From CALAGB01 sp963789565 (GTDB lineage: Bacteria; Chloroflexota; Chloroflexia; Thermomicrobiales; Thermomicrobiaceae), in NCBI GenBank assembly GCA_963789565.1, contig CAWBKX010000002.1:1054001-1118000 (forward strand): a stretch of DNA of 64,000 nt, given 5' to 3'. The notes below the pieces were generated by a model. That model was not told the DNA's origin and did not search any database. It saw only the letters and a list, made by a program, of their open reading frames with translations. This document shows, in pieces, positions 43,859-52,347 of this stretch. Both the position numbers and the translations under genes were made by a program. Numbering within the stretch: position 1 is the first letter of the stretch; the number at the start of each line of letters is the position of its first letter.

Positions 43859-44437
43859 ATGCGCGAAGCAGCGACACGCTGGCACGGAACAACAATCCTC
43901 GGGGTTAGACGAAACGGTGAAACGGCGCTGGCCGGTGACGGTCAAGTGACTTTTGGCGACGTCGTCATGAAGCACGGCGCTCGCAAGATTCGCGTCCTTG
44001 CCGACGGCCGCGTGGTCGCTGGTTTTGCCGGTGCGGTGGCCGACGCGCTCACTCTCTTCGAAAAATTTGAGCAACAGCTTCGAGCGTCGGACGAAAATCT
44101 CGTTCGATCCGCGGTCGAGCTTGCCAAAGAATGGCGGACTGACCGCTACTTGCGCAGGCTCGAAGCGCAGCTGATCATTGCTGATAACGAGCATCTTCTG
44201 GTGATCTCGGGAGAAGGTGACGTGCTTGAACCCGACGACGGGATCGTGGCCATTGGAAGCGGGGGCTCGTATGCCACGGCTGCCGCGCGAGCGCTGCTGC
44301 GCAATACCGAAATGAGCTCCGGCGATATCGTCAAAGCCGCCATGGAAATCACGGCCGAGCTCTGCATCTATACCAACGACCACATTCTTATTGAGGTGAC
44401 GAAGCAGTCGGATGAATCAGATGACACTCAAGACTGA
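43859..44437 (+). CDS. hslV: ATP-dependent protease subunit HslV (ClpQ)
   Basis: Proteasome-like peptidase core that pairs with HslU. 192 residues. The conserved TTILGVRRNGETALAGDGQVTFG begins at residue 11, so ten residues (MREAATRWHG) form a short propeptide to be removed to expose the catalytic N-terminal Thr. GAGGA overlaps the start region. FEKFEQQL and AIGSGGSYATAAARALL are family motifs. It overlaps hslU by 26 bases, so the two subunits are coupled. Confidence 0.96.
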   Translation: MREAATRWHGTTILGVRRNGETALAGDGQVTFGDVVMKHGARKIRVLADGRVVAGFAGAVADALTLFEKFEQQLRASDENLVRSAVELAKEWRTDRYLRRLEAQLIIADNEHLLVISGEGDVLEPDDGIVAIGSGGSYATAAARALLRNTEMSSGDIVKAAMEITAELCIYTNDHILIEVTKQSDESDDTQD

Positions 44438-45893
44438 ACCCGAACGGGAGCGGTCCATTTTCCCAACACTCGGCGAGATCGAAAAGGATCTGACGCCACG
44501 GCGCATCGTGAGCGAACTCGATCGGTTCATCGTCGGTCAGCAAGAGGCCAAGCGCTCCGTGGCGATCGCGTTGCGTAACCGCTGGAGACGGCAGCAGCTG
44601 TCTGAAGACATTCAGCGAGAGATTCTCCCCAAGAATATATTGATGATTGGCCCGACCGGGGTCGGCAAGACAGAGATCGCCCGTCGCGTAGCCCGCATCG
44701 TCGACGCGCCCTTCATCAAGGTTGAGGCAACCAAGTTCACCGAGGCTGGCTACGTCGGTCGCGACGTGGAGTCGATCATTCGCGAGCTCGTCGACACGGG
44801 AGTCAACATGCTGCATGTGCGGCATCTAGACGCCGTTCGAGACGACGCCCGTCAGGTGGCCGATCAGCGTATTGCCGACATGCTGGTCGAACAGGGATCG
44901 ATCCCGCCCAGCGAACGGAAAACTCGCACGGCATCCGAAACCATTACGCAGAGCGAGACTGACACCACCACCCGGCGCAAGCGCGAAGCCGCGATCAAAC
45001 GTCGCTTGACGCGACAACGCAACCGCATGCTCGACCTCCTCTCGAAGGACGCGCTGGACGACGAACAGGTTGAGATCGACCTGGACAATGAGTACGAAAC
45101 GCGTGTGACGCCCGTCGAAGGGCAAGCTACAGCCAGCATCGAAGAAGCTAAAGAGAGCTTGAACGAGTTCTTCGAGGATCTCATCACGCGCAAGCGATCA
45201 CGCAGAGTCTCGGTTCGTGAAGCTCGACGCATCCTCACCGAGCAGGAAGCACATCGGCTGGTTGACTACGATGCCGTGGTAGAGAACGCCATCAAACAGG
45301 CCGAAGAGTCGGGCATCGTCTTCATCGACGAGATCGACAAGACGATCAACGGTGGGAGCGACTACGGGCCAGACGTTTCCGGCGAAGGTGTCCAGCGCGA
45401 CTTGCTGCCGATCGTTGAAGGTTCGGTTGTCATGACGCGTTACGGGCCGATTCGCACCGATCACATTCTGTTCATCGCCGCCGGATCGTTTCATGCCGCG
45501 CGACCGTCCGATCTGATTCCCGAGCTTCAAGGACGGTTCCCGATTCGCGTCGAGCTCAGCAGCCTTTCAGAAGAAGACCTCTTCGCGATCTTGCGGGAGC
45601 CCGAGAATGCACTGACCAAGCAGTATCAGCAGCTTCTCGAAGCCGATGGCGTCACCGTGGAGTTCTCCGATGAAGGCGTTCGTGAGATCGCTCGGCTCGC
45701 GTCGCAGATCAATGAGCGTACCGAGGATATCGGCGCACGTCGCCTCTACACACTGGTGGAGCGGGTGCTTGAAGACACGTCATTCGAAGCGCCCGAGCTT
45801 GACGGTCACCGCATCGTGGTGGATGAAGCCTACGTCCGGGAGCGGATCGAAGATATAGCCGGAGACGACGATCTGAGCAACTTCATCCTGTAA
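44412..45893 (+). CDS. hslU: HslVU unfoldase subunit HslU (ClpY)
   Basis: AAA+ unfoldase that feeds HslV. 493 residues, longer than the about 443 of E. coli. Walker A GPTGVGKT (80-87), pore motif AGYVGRDVES, Walker B IVFIDEIDK, sensor AAGSFHAARPSDLIPELQGR, C-terminal NERTEDIGARRLYTLVE and final LSNFIL, the HslV-docking tail. The intermediate domain is the variable, charged part (about 150-280). The start lies within the hslV 3' end; ATG 44421 is an alternative. Confidence 0.96.
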   Translation: MNQMTLKTEPERERSIFPTLGEIEKDLTPRRIVSELDRFIVGQQEAKRSVAIALRNRWRRQQLSEDIQREILPKNILMIGPTGVGKTEIARRVARIVDAPFIKVEATKFTEAGYVGRDVESIIRELVDTGVNMLHVRHLDAVRDDARQVADQRIADMLVEQGSIPPSERKTRTASETITQSETDTTTRRKREAAIKRRLTRQRNRMLDLLSKDALDDEQVEIDLDNEYETRVTPVEGQATASIEEAKESLNEFFEDLITRKRSRRVSVREARRILTEQEAHRLVDYDAVVENAIKQAEESGIVFIDEIDKTINGGSDYGPDVSGEGVQRDLLPIVEGSVVMTRYGPIRTDHILFIAAGSFHAARPSDLIPELQGRFPIRVELSSLSEEDLFAILREPENALTKQYQQLLEADGVTVEFSDEGVREIARLASQINERTEDIGARRLYTLVERVLEDTSFEAPELDGHRIVVDEAYVRERIEDIAGDDDLSNFIL

Positions 45894-45957
45894 CCATCTC
45901 GACATCCACGATCCATATCAGCAGATCCCGCTCGCCGTCCGTCTGACAGGGGGTTAA

Positions 45958-46650
45958 GTGCACACGTTGTCGGTGGTCATCCCGGTCTACAACGAGGTGG
46001 GGACCATCCGGGAGATTCTCGGCCAGATTCGGTCTGTGGAGATGGCTAATCCACGTGAACTGATCGTGGTGGACGATTTTTCGACCGATGGCACGCGTGA
46101 AATCCTCCAGGAACAAGCTGCCGAGCACGCCGACACGAAGGTCTATCTTCACCCACAAAACATGGGAAAGGGTGCCGCGGTCCGCACCGGACTGCAACAT
46201 GTGACCGGCGAGATCATCATCATCCAGGATGCGGACCTGGAGTACGATCCACGCGATTACGTGCGCCTGATAAGACCGATCGAGGAGGGTAGAACCAAGG
46301 TCGTCTACGGCTCTCGCTTTCTTGGCGAGCACAAGGCGATGTATTTCTGGCACTCGCTCGGCAACAAGATCTTGACCCTCACCACGAACATGATGTTCGA
46401 CACGACGCTGACTGACATGGAGACCTGCTACAAGGTGTTTACAGTCGACATTGGGCGTAAACTCAAGCTCAACTCCAACAGGTGGGGCTTTGATCCTGAG
46501 ATCACAGCCAAGATACTGAAGCAAGGCAACCGCATTTATGAGGTTCCGATCGCGTACAACGGCCGGGAATTCTGGGAGGGCAAGAAGATCTCCTGGAAGG
46601 ATGGCTTCACCGTCCTGGGGACGCTGATCCGCTACCGCATTTTTGGTTGA
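45958..46650 (+). CDS. Family 2 glycosyltransferase (dolichol-phosphate mannose synthase-like)
   Basis: 230 residues. GT-A fold with SVVIPVYNEVGTIREI, LIVVDDFSTDGT, NMGKGAAVRTGL, IIIQDADLEYDP (DxD) and YGSRFLG. The form resembles DPM1/polyprenyl-phosphate sugar transferases, without C-terminal membrane helices. It likely charges a lipid carrier with a sugar. The GTG start follows GGGGG. Together with manC nearby it suggests mannose-containing glycans, by inference. The ROK gene starts directly at its stop. Confidence 0.9.
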   Translation: MHTLSVVIPVYNEVGTIREILGQIRSVEMANPRELIVVDDFSTDGTREILQEQAAEHADTKVYLHPQNMGKGAAVRTGLQHVTGEIIIIQDADLEYDPRDYVRLIRPIEEGRTKVVYGSRFLGEHKAMYFWHSLGNKILTLTTNMMFDTTLTDMETCYKVFTVDIGRKLKLNSNRWGFDPEITAKILKQGNRIYEVPIAYNGREFWEGKKISWKDGFTVLGTLIRYRIFG

Positions 46651-47658
46651 GTGCCGGATGAACGATACAGTTCACTCGTGGAACGGACTCGATTGGTGAC
46701 AAACGTAGCGCTGGCCGTCGACCTGGGCGGCACCAACGTGCGCGCGGCACTCGTCGATTCAAACGGCGAGATTCGACATCTCGTCTCGCGTCCCACGCTT
46801 GGCCATGAGGGGCCGGACGCGGTCATCGATCGGCTGGCCGCGTTGGTCGGCGAAGTCGTGGCTCACGAGAATCCAGCGCAAGAGGTCGAGGTCGGGGTGA
46901 TCGCGCCCGGCACAATCGATCCTGACGCAGGCATCGTCTATTTCGGCCCAAACATTCCCGACTGGCACGACATCCCGTTGCGAGACATGCTCGAGTCTCG
47001 ATTGAACCGTTCCGTCCACATCGGTAACGACGCCAACTGCGCCGCTCTGGGCGAAGCACGGTTTGGGTCTGGACGCGGCACGGACGACATGATTTACATC
47101 GCCATTGGCACCGGAGTGGGCGGTGGAGTGATCTGCAACGGCCATCTTATTGGCGGCAAGCGGGGATTCGGTGGCGAACTCGGACACGTCTCGGTCGACC
47201 CGACCGGACCACGATGTAGCTGTGGGGGCATCGGCTGCGTTGAAAGTTTCGTGAGCGGTTGGGCGATTGTCCGTGATGCTGAGATCCTGGTGCATTCACT
47301 TCGATCCGACGAACTGACGCGCATGTCACGACTGAATCCGATCACTCCCGAGATGGTGGCCATGGCCGCCACGGCTGGAGATCCCGGAGCGAGATCAATT
47401 TTTGAACGGGCCGGACTGGCGCTCGCCGCGGGGCTGGGCGGCATGATCAACATCTTCAATCCCGAACTGCTCGTGATCGGCGGCGGAATCTCCAAGGCGG
47501 GTGATCTGCTGATGAAGCCCTTCAAGCGCTGGTTGCCGAGCTACGCCTTGCCATCGATTTTGGCTGACGTCACGATTCGTGAGTCTTCGCTCGGCCTCAA
47601 TACCGGCATTTACGGCGGGGCTGCCCTGGTCTTTTATCGTCGAGACCTCGATTCGTGA
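46651..47658 (+). CDS. ROK family sugar kinase (glucokinase-like)
   Basis: About 335 residues. ATP-binding ALAVDLGGTNVRAAL, the catalytic GNDANCAALGEA, IGTGVGGGVICNG, and the zinc site GHVSVDPTGP with CSCGGIGCVES (CxCGxxGCxE) define ROK kinases. There is no N-terminal DNA-binding domain, so it is a kinase and not a repressor. GTG 46651 abuts the preceding stop; GTG 46696 would put VTNVALAVDLGG at the N-terminus, the usual family length, and may be the true start. Substrate (glucose, N-acetyl sugars) is undetermined. Confidence 0.9.
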   Translation: MPDERYSSLVERTRLVTNVALAVDLGGTNVRAALVDSNGEIRHLVSRPTLGHEGPDAVIDRLAALVGEVVAHENPAQEVEVGVIAPGTIDPDAGIVYFGPNIPDWHDIPLRDMLESRLNRSVHIGNDANCAALGEARFGSGRGTDDMIYIAIGTGVGGGVICNGHLIGGKRGFGGELGHVSVDPTGPRCSCGGIGCVESFVSGWAIVRDAEILVHSLRSDELTRMSRLNPITPEMVAMAATAGDPGARSIFERAGLALAAGLGGMINIFNPELLVIGGGISKAGDLLMKPFKRWLPSYALPSILADVTIRESSLGLNTGIYGGAALVFYRRDLDS

Positions 47659-47738
47659 CCGCGAAGCGATCGTCGAACTGAATCTGCAGATGTGGCGACT
47701 GCCCCGATCCATCTACATCGCTGACCGAGACGCACATC

Positions 47739-49568
47739 ATGACTGATCATCCGCACGCACAACCGAACCACCGAGAACATGGACCGAAGATCGATCGGCG
47801 CCAGATGGTGAAGCTACTCGCCGGTGGAGCGGCACTCATGGCGAGCGCATGCAGTCATGGAAGTGCCGAGGTCATCACCATTTCGACGCCCACACCCGGC
47901 GCTCGACCGACCTTCGACGACCGCATCCCTGAGCCCGTACAAACACCGACAGCATCTATTGCCACCGTCGAACCAAGCTCAACGCCGAGTGGAAGCGTGA
48001 CACCCTCGCCGCTGCCCGAACCGCAAATTCTGTATCGTGGCGGATTCAGCGTGGACCCAGCCAGCCACGACTTCAACGCCAACCTCTATTGCGATGGTGA
48101 CCCTTCGCTCTGGAGCGGACTCCTGACGCTCAACACCGACCTTACGCCAATGGGAGACTGGGCAGATCACTGGGAGCCGAATGACGATTCAAGCGTCTGG
48201 ACGTTCCACCTGCGACAGAACAACTCCGGTTGGTCGAACGGTCAGCCAGTCACAGCGCGGGACTTTGTCTGGTCCTGGCAACGATTGATCGACCCCAACA
48301 CCAAGGCCCCGCAGGCCTGGCTGTTGTATGACGTCGTGAATGCCGTCGATATTCACGACGGTACGCTCCCGCCCACCGAACTCGGCGTGCAAGCAAAAGA
48401 CGATTGGACGGTGATCGTCAACTTGATCGGCCCAAGAGTCTACTTTCCGACCATTGTGGCCACGATCGGTCTGACGCCCGCCAACAAGCCTGCGGTCGAA
48501 GCATTTGGCGACGCGTGGACTGACGCCGGCAACTGTGTCTCGAACGGGCCGTTTCGTCTGACCTCGTGGGAGCACGGCGCGCGATGGACAACTGAGCCAA
48601 ACTCGAACCATTGGAATTTCGGCAACCTGAAGCTGGAGCAAACGATCGTTCCGATCCTTGCCGACACCAAGCATCAACAGCCCTATTTCAACGGCGAAGT
48701 AGATTACATGCCGGTGAGCGCGGAGGATGTCACCAACGTGCGATCGATCTCCGACTACGCCAATCAAATGATCTCTTCGGTTGATCCGGCGGTTTGGTTC
48801 TTGATGGTCGCGCCGTCCCAAGCTCCATTCGACGACCAGCGCGTTCGAAGAGCCGTTGGACACGCCATCGATCGCAAGCGTTTGGAACAGGTGAGCGAGG
48901 GACGCGTCAGCAATGCGCAGTCACTCCTCCCAATCACGTTTCCGATGCGGGGTGAGGACGACACAGTCAGAGCATTGCAGCAGTTTGACGTGGACCGGGC
49001 GCTTCAGAGTCTTTCCAGCACCGACTATGCTGGCGGGAACAACTGGCCACCGTTAACACTGATGATCGCTGAAGCTGGTGAAGTGCCGCAGCTTCTGGCC
49101 GCCGACTGCGCCCAGCAGCTGCTCGAAAACCTCGGCATGAAGATCGACGTCCAATCGGTTTCAGAAGCGGACTACGAGACGGCGCTCGCGAATCAATCCG
49201 CTGGCCTGTTTTGGAAGCGGTGGAATTTCACCTATCCCGACCCGAACAACGGGTATTCGGACGCATTCTTTCCGATCGGGACGGACAGCCCACTCCTGCC
49301 GCTGACGCCGGCTGATCTTGGTGACATCGTTGGTCGTGGGAAAGTGGAGCAAGACGAGGACGCTCGAACGCTGCTCTACCGTGATTGCGAGACGACGCTA
49401 CAGTCGGCGGTGTCGTACATCCCAATCGGTTATCCGGTGACCTTCTATCTGATCCGACCATGGATCGCCGGATTCCCGCTCGTGGGAGACTCATCAGTTT
49501 TGCAACCGGGACTTCTTTTCACTCGCCTCACCAGTCTGGTCAGTCTGAAGGATCGCGCCCTGGGCTGA
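47739..49568 (+). CDS. Peptide ABC transporter substrate-binding lipoprotein (SBP family 5), orphan
   Basis: 609 residues. The N-terminus has KIDRRQMVKLLAGG and a lipobox MASAC, so lipid-anchored export is expected, perhaps by Tat. A Pro/Ser/Thr-rich linker follows, then WSNGQPVTARDFVWSWQRL, NGPFRLTSWEHG, FDDQRVRRAVGHAIDRKRL and a C-terminal lobe ending PWIAGFPLVG, all OppA-like. No ATPase or permease adjoins it. It may deliver peptides to a transporter encoded elsewhere. Confidence 0.9.
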   Translation: MTDHPHAQPNHREHGPKIDRRQMVKLLAGGAALMASACSHGSAEVITISTPTPGARPTFDDRIPEPVQTPTASIATVEPSSTPSGSVTPSPLPEPQILYRGGFSVDPASHDFNANLYCDGDPSLWSGLLTLNTDLTPMGDWADHWEPNDDSSVWTFHLRQNNSGWSNGQPVTARDFVWSWQRLIDPNTKAPQAWLLYDVVNAVDIHDGTLPPTELGVQAKDDWTVIVNLIGPRVYFPTIVATIGLTPANKPAVEAFGDAWTDAGNCVSNGPFRLTSWEHGARWTTEPNSNHWNFGNLKLEQTIVPILADTKHQQPYFNGEVDYMPVSAEDVTNVRSISDYANQMISSVDPAVWFLMVAPSQAPFDDQRVRRAVGHAIDRKRLEQVSEGRVSNAQSLLPITFPMRGEDDTVRALQQFDVDRALQSLSSTDYAGGNNWPPLTLMIAEAGEVPQLLAADCAQQLLENLGMKIDVQSVSEADYETALANQSAGLFWKRWNFTYPDPNNGYSDAFFPIGTDSPLLPLTPADLGDIVGRGKVEQDEDARTLLYRDCETTLQSAVSYIPIGYPVTFYLIRPWIAGFPLVGDSSVLQPGLLFTRLTSLVSLKDRALG

Positions 49569-49640
49569 TGGGCCAAGTGGACGCGAATAGCGCAACTTTT
49601 TGAATGAATTGGCTGTCGACGTCAATGTCGCATCTGCTTA

Positions 49641-49649
49641 TGCTAATAT
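49641..49649 (+). promoter_or_regulatory. Extended -10 promoter candidate for the second aminotransferase
   Basis: TGCTAATAT is an extended -10 about 68 bases before the ATG. A -35 match (GTCAAT at 17 bases) is weak. Confidence 0.45.
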
Positions 49650-49716
49650 CGTAGTTCATAGGCGGCAGGACCGTCCCACGCGTTTCGGGTGAACAATTCA
49701 GATGGAGGTCACACGT

Positions 49717-50667
49717 ATGGCACAAGGGCACCCCAAGTTCCTCTGGTGGAATGGCAGGCAGATGCCGTGGGAAGATGCGACCGTTCACGTCACCGACCTC
49801 GGTTGGTCGACGGTCGGCGCGATCTTTGAAGGGATTCGCGCATACTGGAATCCTGACCAGCAGGAAGCCTACGTGTTCCGGCTTCCCGAGCACATGAAGC
49901 GCTTCAGTCAGTCGATGAAGCTTGTTCGCCTGCAGCAGGACTACCCGACCGAGCAGCTCATTGACGCTATCGTGCGCCTGGCCCGCGAGAACGACCACCG
50001 TGAGGACGTCTACATTCGCCCGCTGGCCTATCGGGGCAGTGGCGATGGCAAGAGCTTCAGTGGATTCGGTTCGGCGGCGCAGATCCTGATCAATTCCCAC
50101 TCCATGCCGTCGCATCTCCTCAAGGGCAAGCGACAGGCTGCCTGCATCAGCTCCTGGACGCGCATTTCCGACAACGTCATGCCACCGCGCGTCAAGAACA
50201 TCTCGAACTACCGCAACGGTCAGCTCGCGAACATGGAAGCCGCAACCAACGGCTATGACACCGCCATCATCCTGAACAAAGACGGCCACGTCGCTGAAGG
50301 CGGCGGATCCTGCTTGATGATGGTGCGGGATGGCAAGCTGATCACCCCAGGCGTCTCCGAGAGCATCCTCGAGAGCATCACTCGCGACGCCATCATGACC
50401 ATGGCGCGCGAGGATCTGGGCGTTGAGGTTGTCGAGCGAACGATCGACCGCACCGAGCTCTACATCGCGGACGAGGTCTTCATGTGCGGTACCGCCGCGG
50501 AGATTACGCCAATCACGTCAGTCGACCGATACCAGGTCGGCGACGGCGAGCTCGGACCGATCACGGGGCAGCTCGAGAAGCTGCTCAACGACGTGATGCG
50601 TGGTAGTGAGGATCGTCATGCCGATTGGCGCACGCCGGTCGGTCTCAAGGCCGTAGCGCACGCCTAG
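49717..50667 (+). CDS. Branched-chain aminotransferase-like class IV enzyme (paralogue)
   Basis: 316 residues. Fold-type IV PLP enzyme: VHVTDLGWSTVGAIFEGIRA, Schiff-base Lys in PPRVKNISNYRNGQLANMEA, TAIILNKDGHVAEGGGSCLM and VFMCGTAAEITPI. It differs from the 37087-38016 copy at the N-terminus (WWNGRQMPWEDA) and near the lysine. The two are likely to have different substrates; IlvE or D-amino acid type are both possible. ATG 49717 is chosen because GGAGGT lies eight bases upstream; the frame opens five codons earlier. A strong terminator follows. Confidence 0.88.
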   Translation: MAQGHPKFLWWNGRQMPWEDATVHVTDLGWSTVGAIFEGIRAYWNPDQQEAYVFRLPEHMKRFSQSMKLVRLQQDYPTEQLIDAIVRLARENDHREDVYIRPLAYRGSGDGKSFSGFGSAAQILINSHSMPSHLLKGKRQAACISSWTRISDNVMPPRVKNISNYRNGQLANMEAATNGYDTAIILNKDGHVAEGGGSCLMMVRDGKLITPGVSESILESITRDAIMTMAREDLGVEVVERTIDRTELYIADEVFMCGTAAEITPITSVDRYQVGDGELGPITGQLEKLLNDVMRGSEDRHADWRTPVGLKAVAHA

Positions 50668-50690
50668 AGCGCATCCACACAGAACGCACG

Positions 50691-50724
50691 ACGGGCGGGT
50701 CAATCGACCCGCCCGTTCTTGTTT
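50691..50724 (+). terminator. Terminator after the second aminotransferase
   Basis: ACGGGCGGGTC (50691-50701) pairs perfectly with GACCCGCCCGT (50706-50716) over a four-base loop, followed by TCTTGTTT. Confidence 0.88.
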
Positions 50725-50737
50725 GTGGAGCGTATTC

Positions 50738-50767
50738 TGTACGGGCGACGCATGCGTCGCCCGTACA
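50738..50767. repeat. 30-bp perfect palindrome
   Basis: The 30 bases are their own exact reverse complement; the centre is GCATGC and each arm contains GGGCGACGCATGC. It lies between the terminator of one gene and the stop of a convergent gene. It looks like a dispersed extragenic palindrome, but other copies cannot be seen in this window. Confidence 0.85.
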
Positions 50768-50798
50768 AACGATCGTCCTGCGCTCAAGGCTGGGTCGG

Positions 50799-52175
50799 TT
50801 ACCCGAACAACCCGCCCGCTTTCATCTGCCTGATGCTGGCATCGAACGCGGCGACGGTCTTCTGAACGTCCGCATCTGAATGCGCCGAACTGAGCAACCC
50901 GCCGCCGTGGAACAGGTCGATTCCTTGATTCAACATGCTCAGATGCAGGGTGTGCCCCAGCGACTCCGGCGAACCAGTCTTTAGCGATTGCGGGTCGACA
51001 CCCTCCGGGATATGCAGATCACCACTCGACATGTTGCTGCAGGTCGTGCCGAGCATGATGTGAAAGACAGAACTCTCTCCCCAGACGAAGCCCGGAGCTT
51101 CGTTTCGCACCAGGGCCTCGTTGAATCCCGCACGAATCGAGGCTGCCATGCGGTCGGCATGCTGCTGAACGCCGGGATCGGAGACGAGTGCAAGACAGGC
51201 TGCTCCGGCCGCAGCCGAGAGCGGGTTGGCGTTGTAAGTCCCCGGGTGGCCGATCTTTTTGGTTCGGTTCCACTCCGGATCATCCTTGAAGTCCAGAACC
51301 GACATGATGTCGGCCCGACCGCCGATGGCGCCGCCCGGAAGGCCACCGGCCACCACTTTGGCCATCGTCGTCATATCGGGCGTCACGCCGGACGACTCCT
51401 GCTTGCCACCTGGTGCCCAGCGAAAACCGGTGATCACCTCGTCAAAGATGAGGATCGTGTCGTGCTTCTTGGTGATATCTCGCAACTGCTGCAGAAACCC
51501 GTCATGGAATGGGATGGTCGCCCAGGATGCCCCGCTCGGCTCCAGGATCACCGCCGCGACGTCACCTTCGGACAGCCGCCGGTCAACGAAATCGAGGTCG
51601 TTGACAGGAGCCACGACGACCGTATCGAGCACTGCCCTCGGCACGCCCGGTGGAGGTACAGAATCGACAATGTTGCGCTCGCCAGGCACGGCGTAGTCAT
51701 GCCAGCCGTGGAAGTGACCTGCGAACTTCAGAATTTTCTCTCTACCAGTAAAAGAGCGGGCAATGCGCATCGCGAGCATGGTCGCTTCGGTGCCTGACGA
51801 CGTAAACTCAACCTGCTCCGCGGATGGGATCAATGCGCAGATCCGCTCGCCCCACTCGATTTCGAGCTCGTGCCCGGCACCGTAGTGCGTTCCTCTTTGC
51901 AGCTGCTCAGCAACTGCTTCAACGATGCCAGGGTGGCTATGGCCCAGAATTAGCGCGCCGTGTCCCATGGCGTAATCAATGATCTCGTTGCCGTCGATGT
52001 CCCATTTCTTTGAACCGGATGCGCGGTTGACGTACAGCGGGAAGGGCTTCATGTAGCGCACGTCGTGCGTCACGCCACGTGGAATTGCCTCCACCGCGCG
52101 CTGGTAGAACGTCTTGGATCCCGCATGCTTCTGAATGAATTCTTGTTCGACTCGCTGCGACAGTTCTGATGTCAT
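50799..52175 (-). CDS. Class-III aminotransferase, glutamate-1-semialdehyde aminomutase-like
   Basis: 458 residues. Fold-type I PLP enzyme: VDGNE-like WDIDGNEIIDYAMGHGA, LILGHSHPGIVEAV, VEFTSSGTEATMLAMRIAR, HFHGWHDYA, LIFDEVITGFRWAPGG and Lys in TTMAKVVAGGLPGGAIGG. The FTSSGTEA and HGWHD motifs are shared with HemL, but the N-terminus and C-terminal insertion differ from true HemL. No other haem genes are near, so a different amino group transfer is possible. The ATG has GGAGGGAG at a long distance. It is divergent from the D-cysteine desulfhydrase-like gene. Confidence 0.88.
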   Translation of the reverse strand: MTSELSQRVEQEFIQKHAGSKTFYQRAVEAIPRGVTHDVRYMKPFPLYVNRASGSKKWDIDGNEIIDYAMGHGALILGHSHPGIVEAVAEQLQRGTHYGAGHELEIEWGERICALIPSAEQVEFTSSGTEATMLAMRIARSFTGREKILKFAGHFHGWHDYAVPGERNIVDSVPPPGVPRAVLDTVVVAPVNDLDFVDRRLSEGDVAAVILEPSGASWATIPFHDGFLQQLRDITKKHDTILIFDEVITGFRWAPGGKQESSGVTPDMTTMAKVVAGGLPGGAIGGRADIMSVLDFKDDPEWNRTKKIGHPGTYNANPLSAAAGAACLALVSDPGVQQHADRMAASIRAGFNEALVRNEAPGFVWGESSVFHIMLGTTCSNMSSGDLHIPEGVDPQSLKTGSPESLGHTLHLSMLNQGIDLFHGGGLLSSAHSDADVQKTVAAFDASIRQMKAGGLFG

Positions 52176-52347
52176 TGGCCGTCGAGCTCCCTCCGTTTGA
52201 GCGCGTGCGCTCGTAATCGCGGCTCGATTATCGGTGAGCCGGTTCTTCTCTGTCCAGCCATCGCGGTGATATTGACTGACCGTTCACTGCCGTGGTACGT
52301 GTCGCCACATCTAATTGACCTGATTGATATGACTGACGGGAATACGC

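Noticed and set aside
50988..51797. Plus-strand open frame of 269 codons
   Set aside because: It is antisense to the class-III aminotransferase and lacks any recognisable motif.
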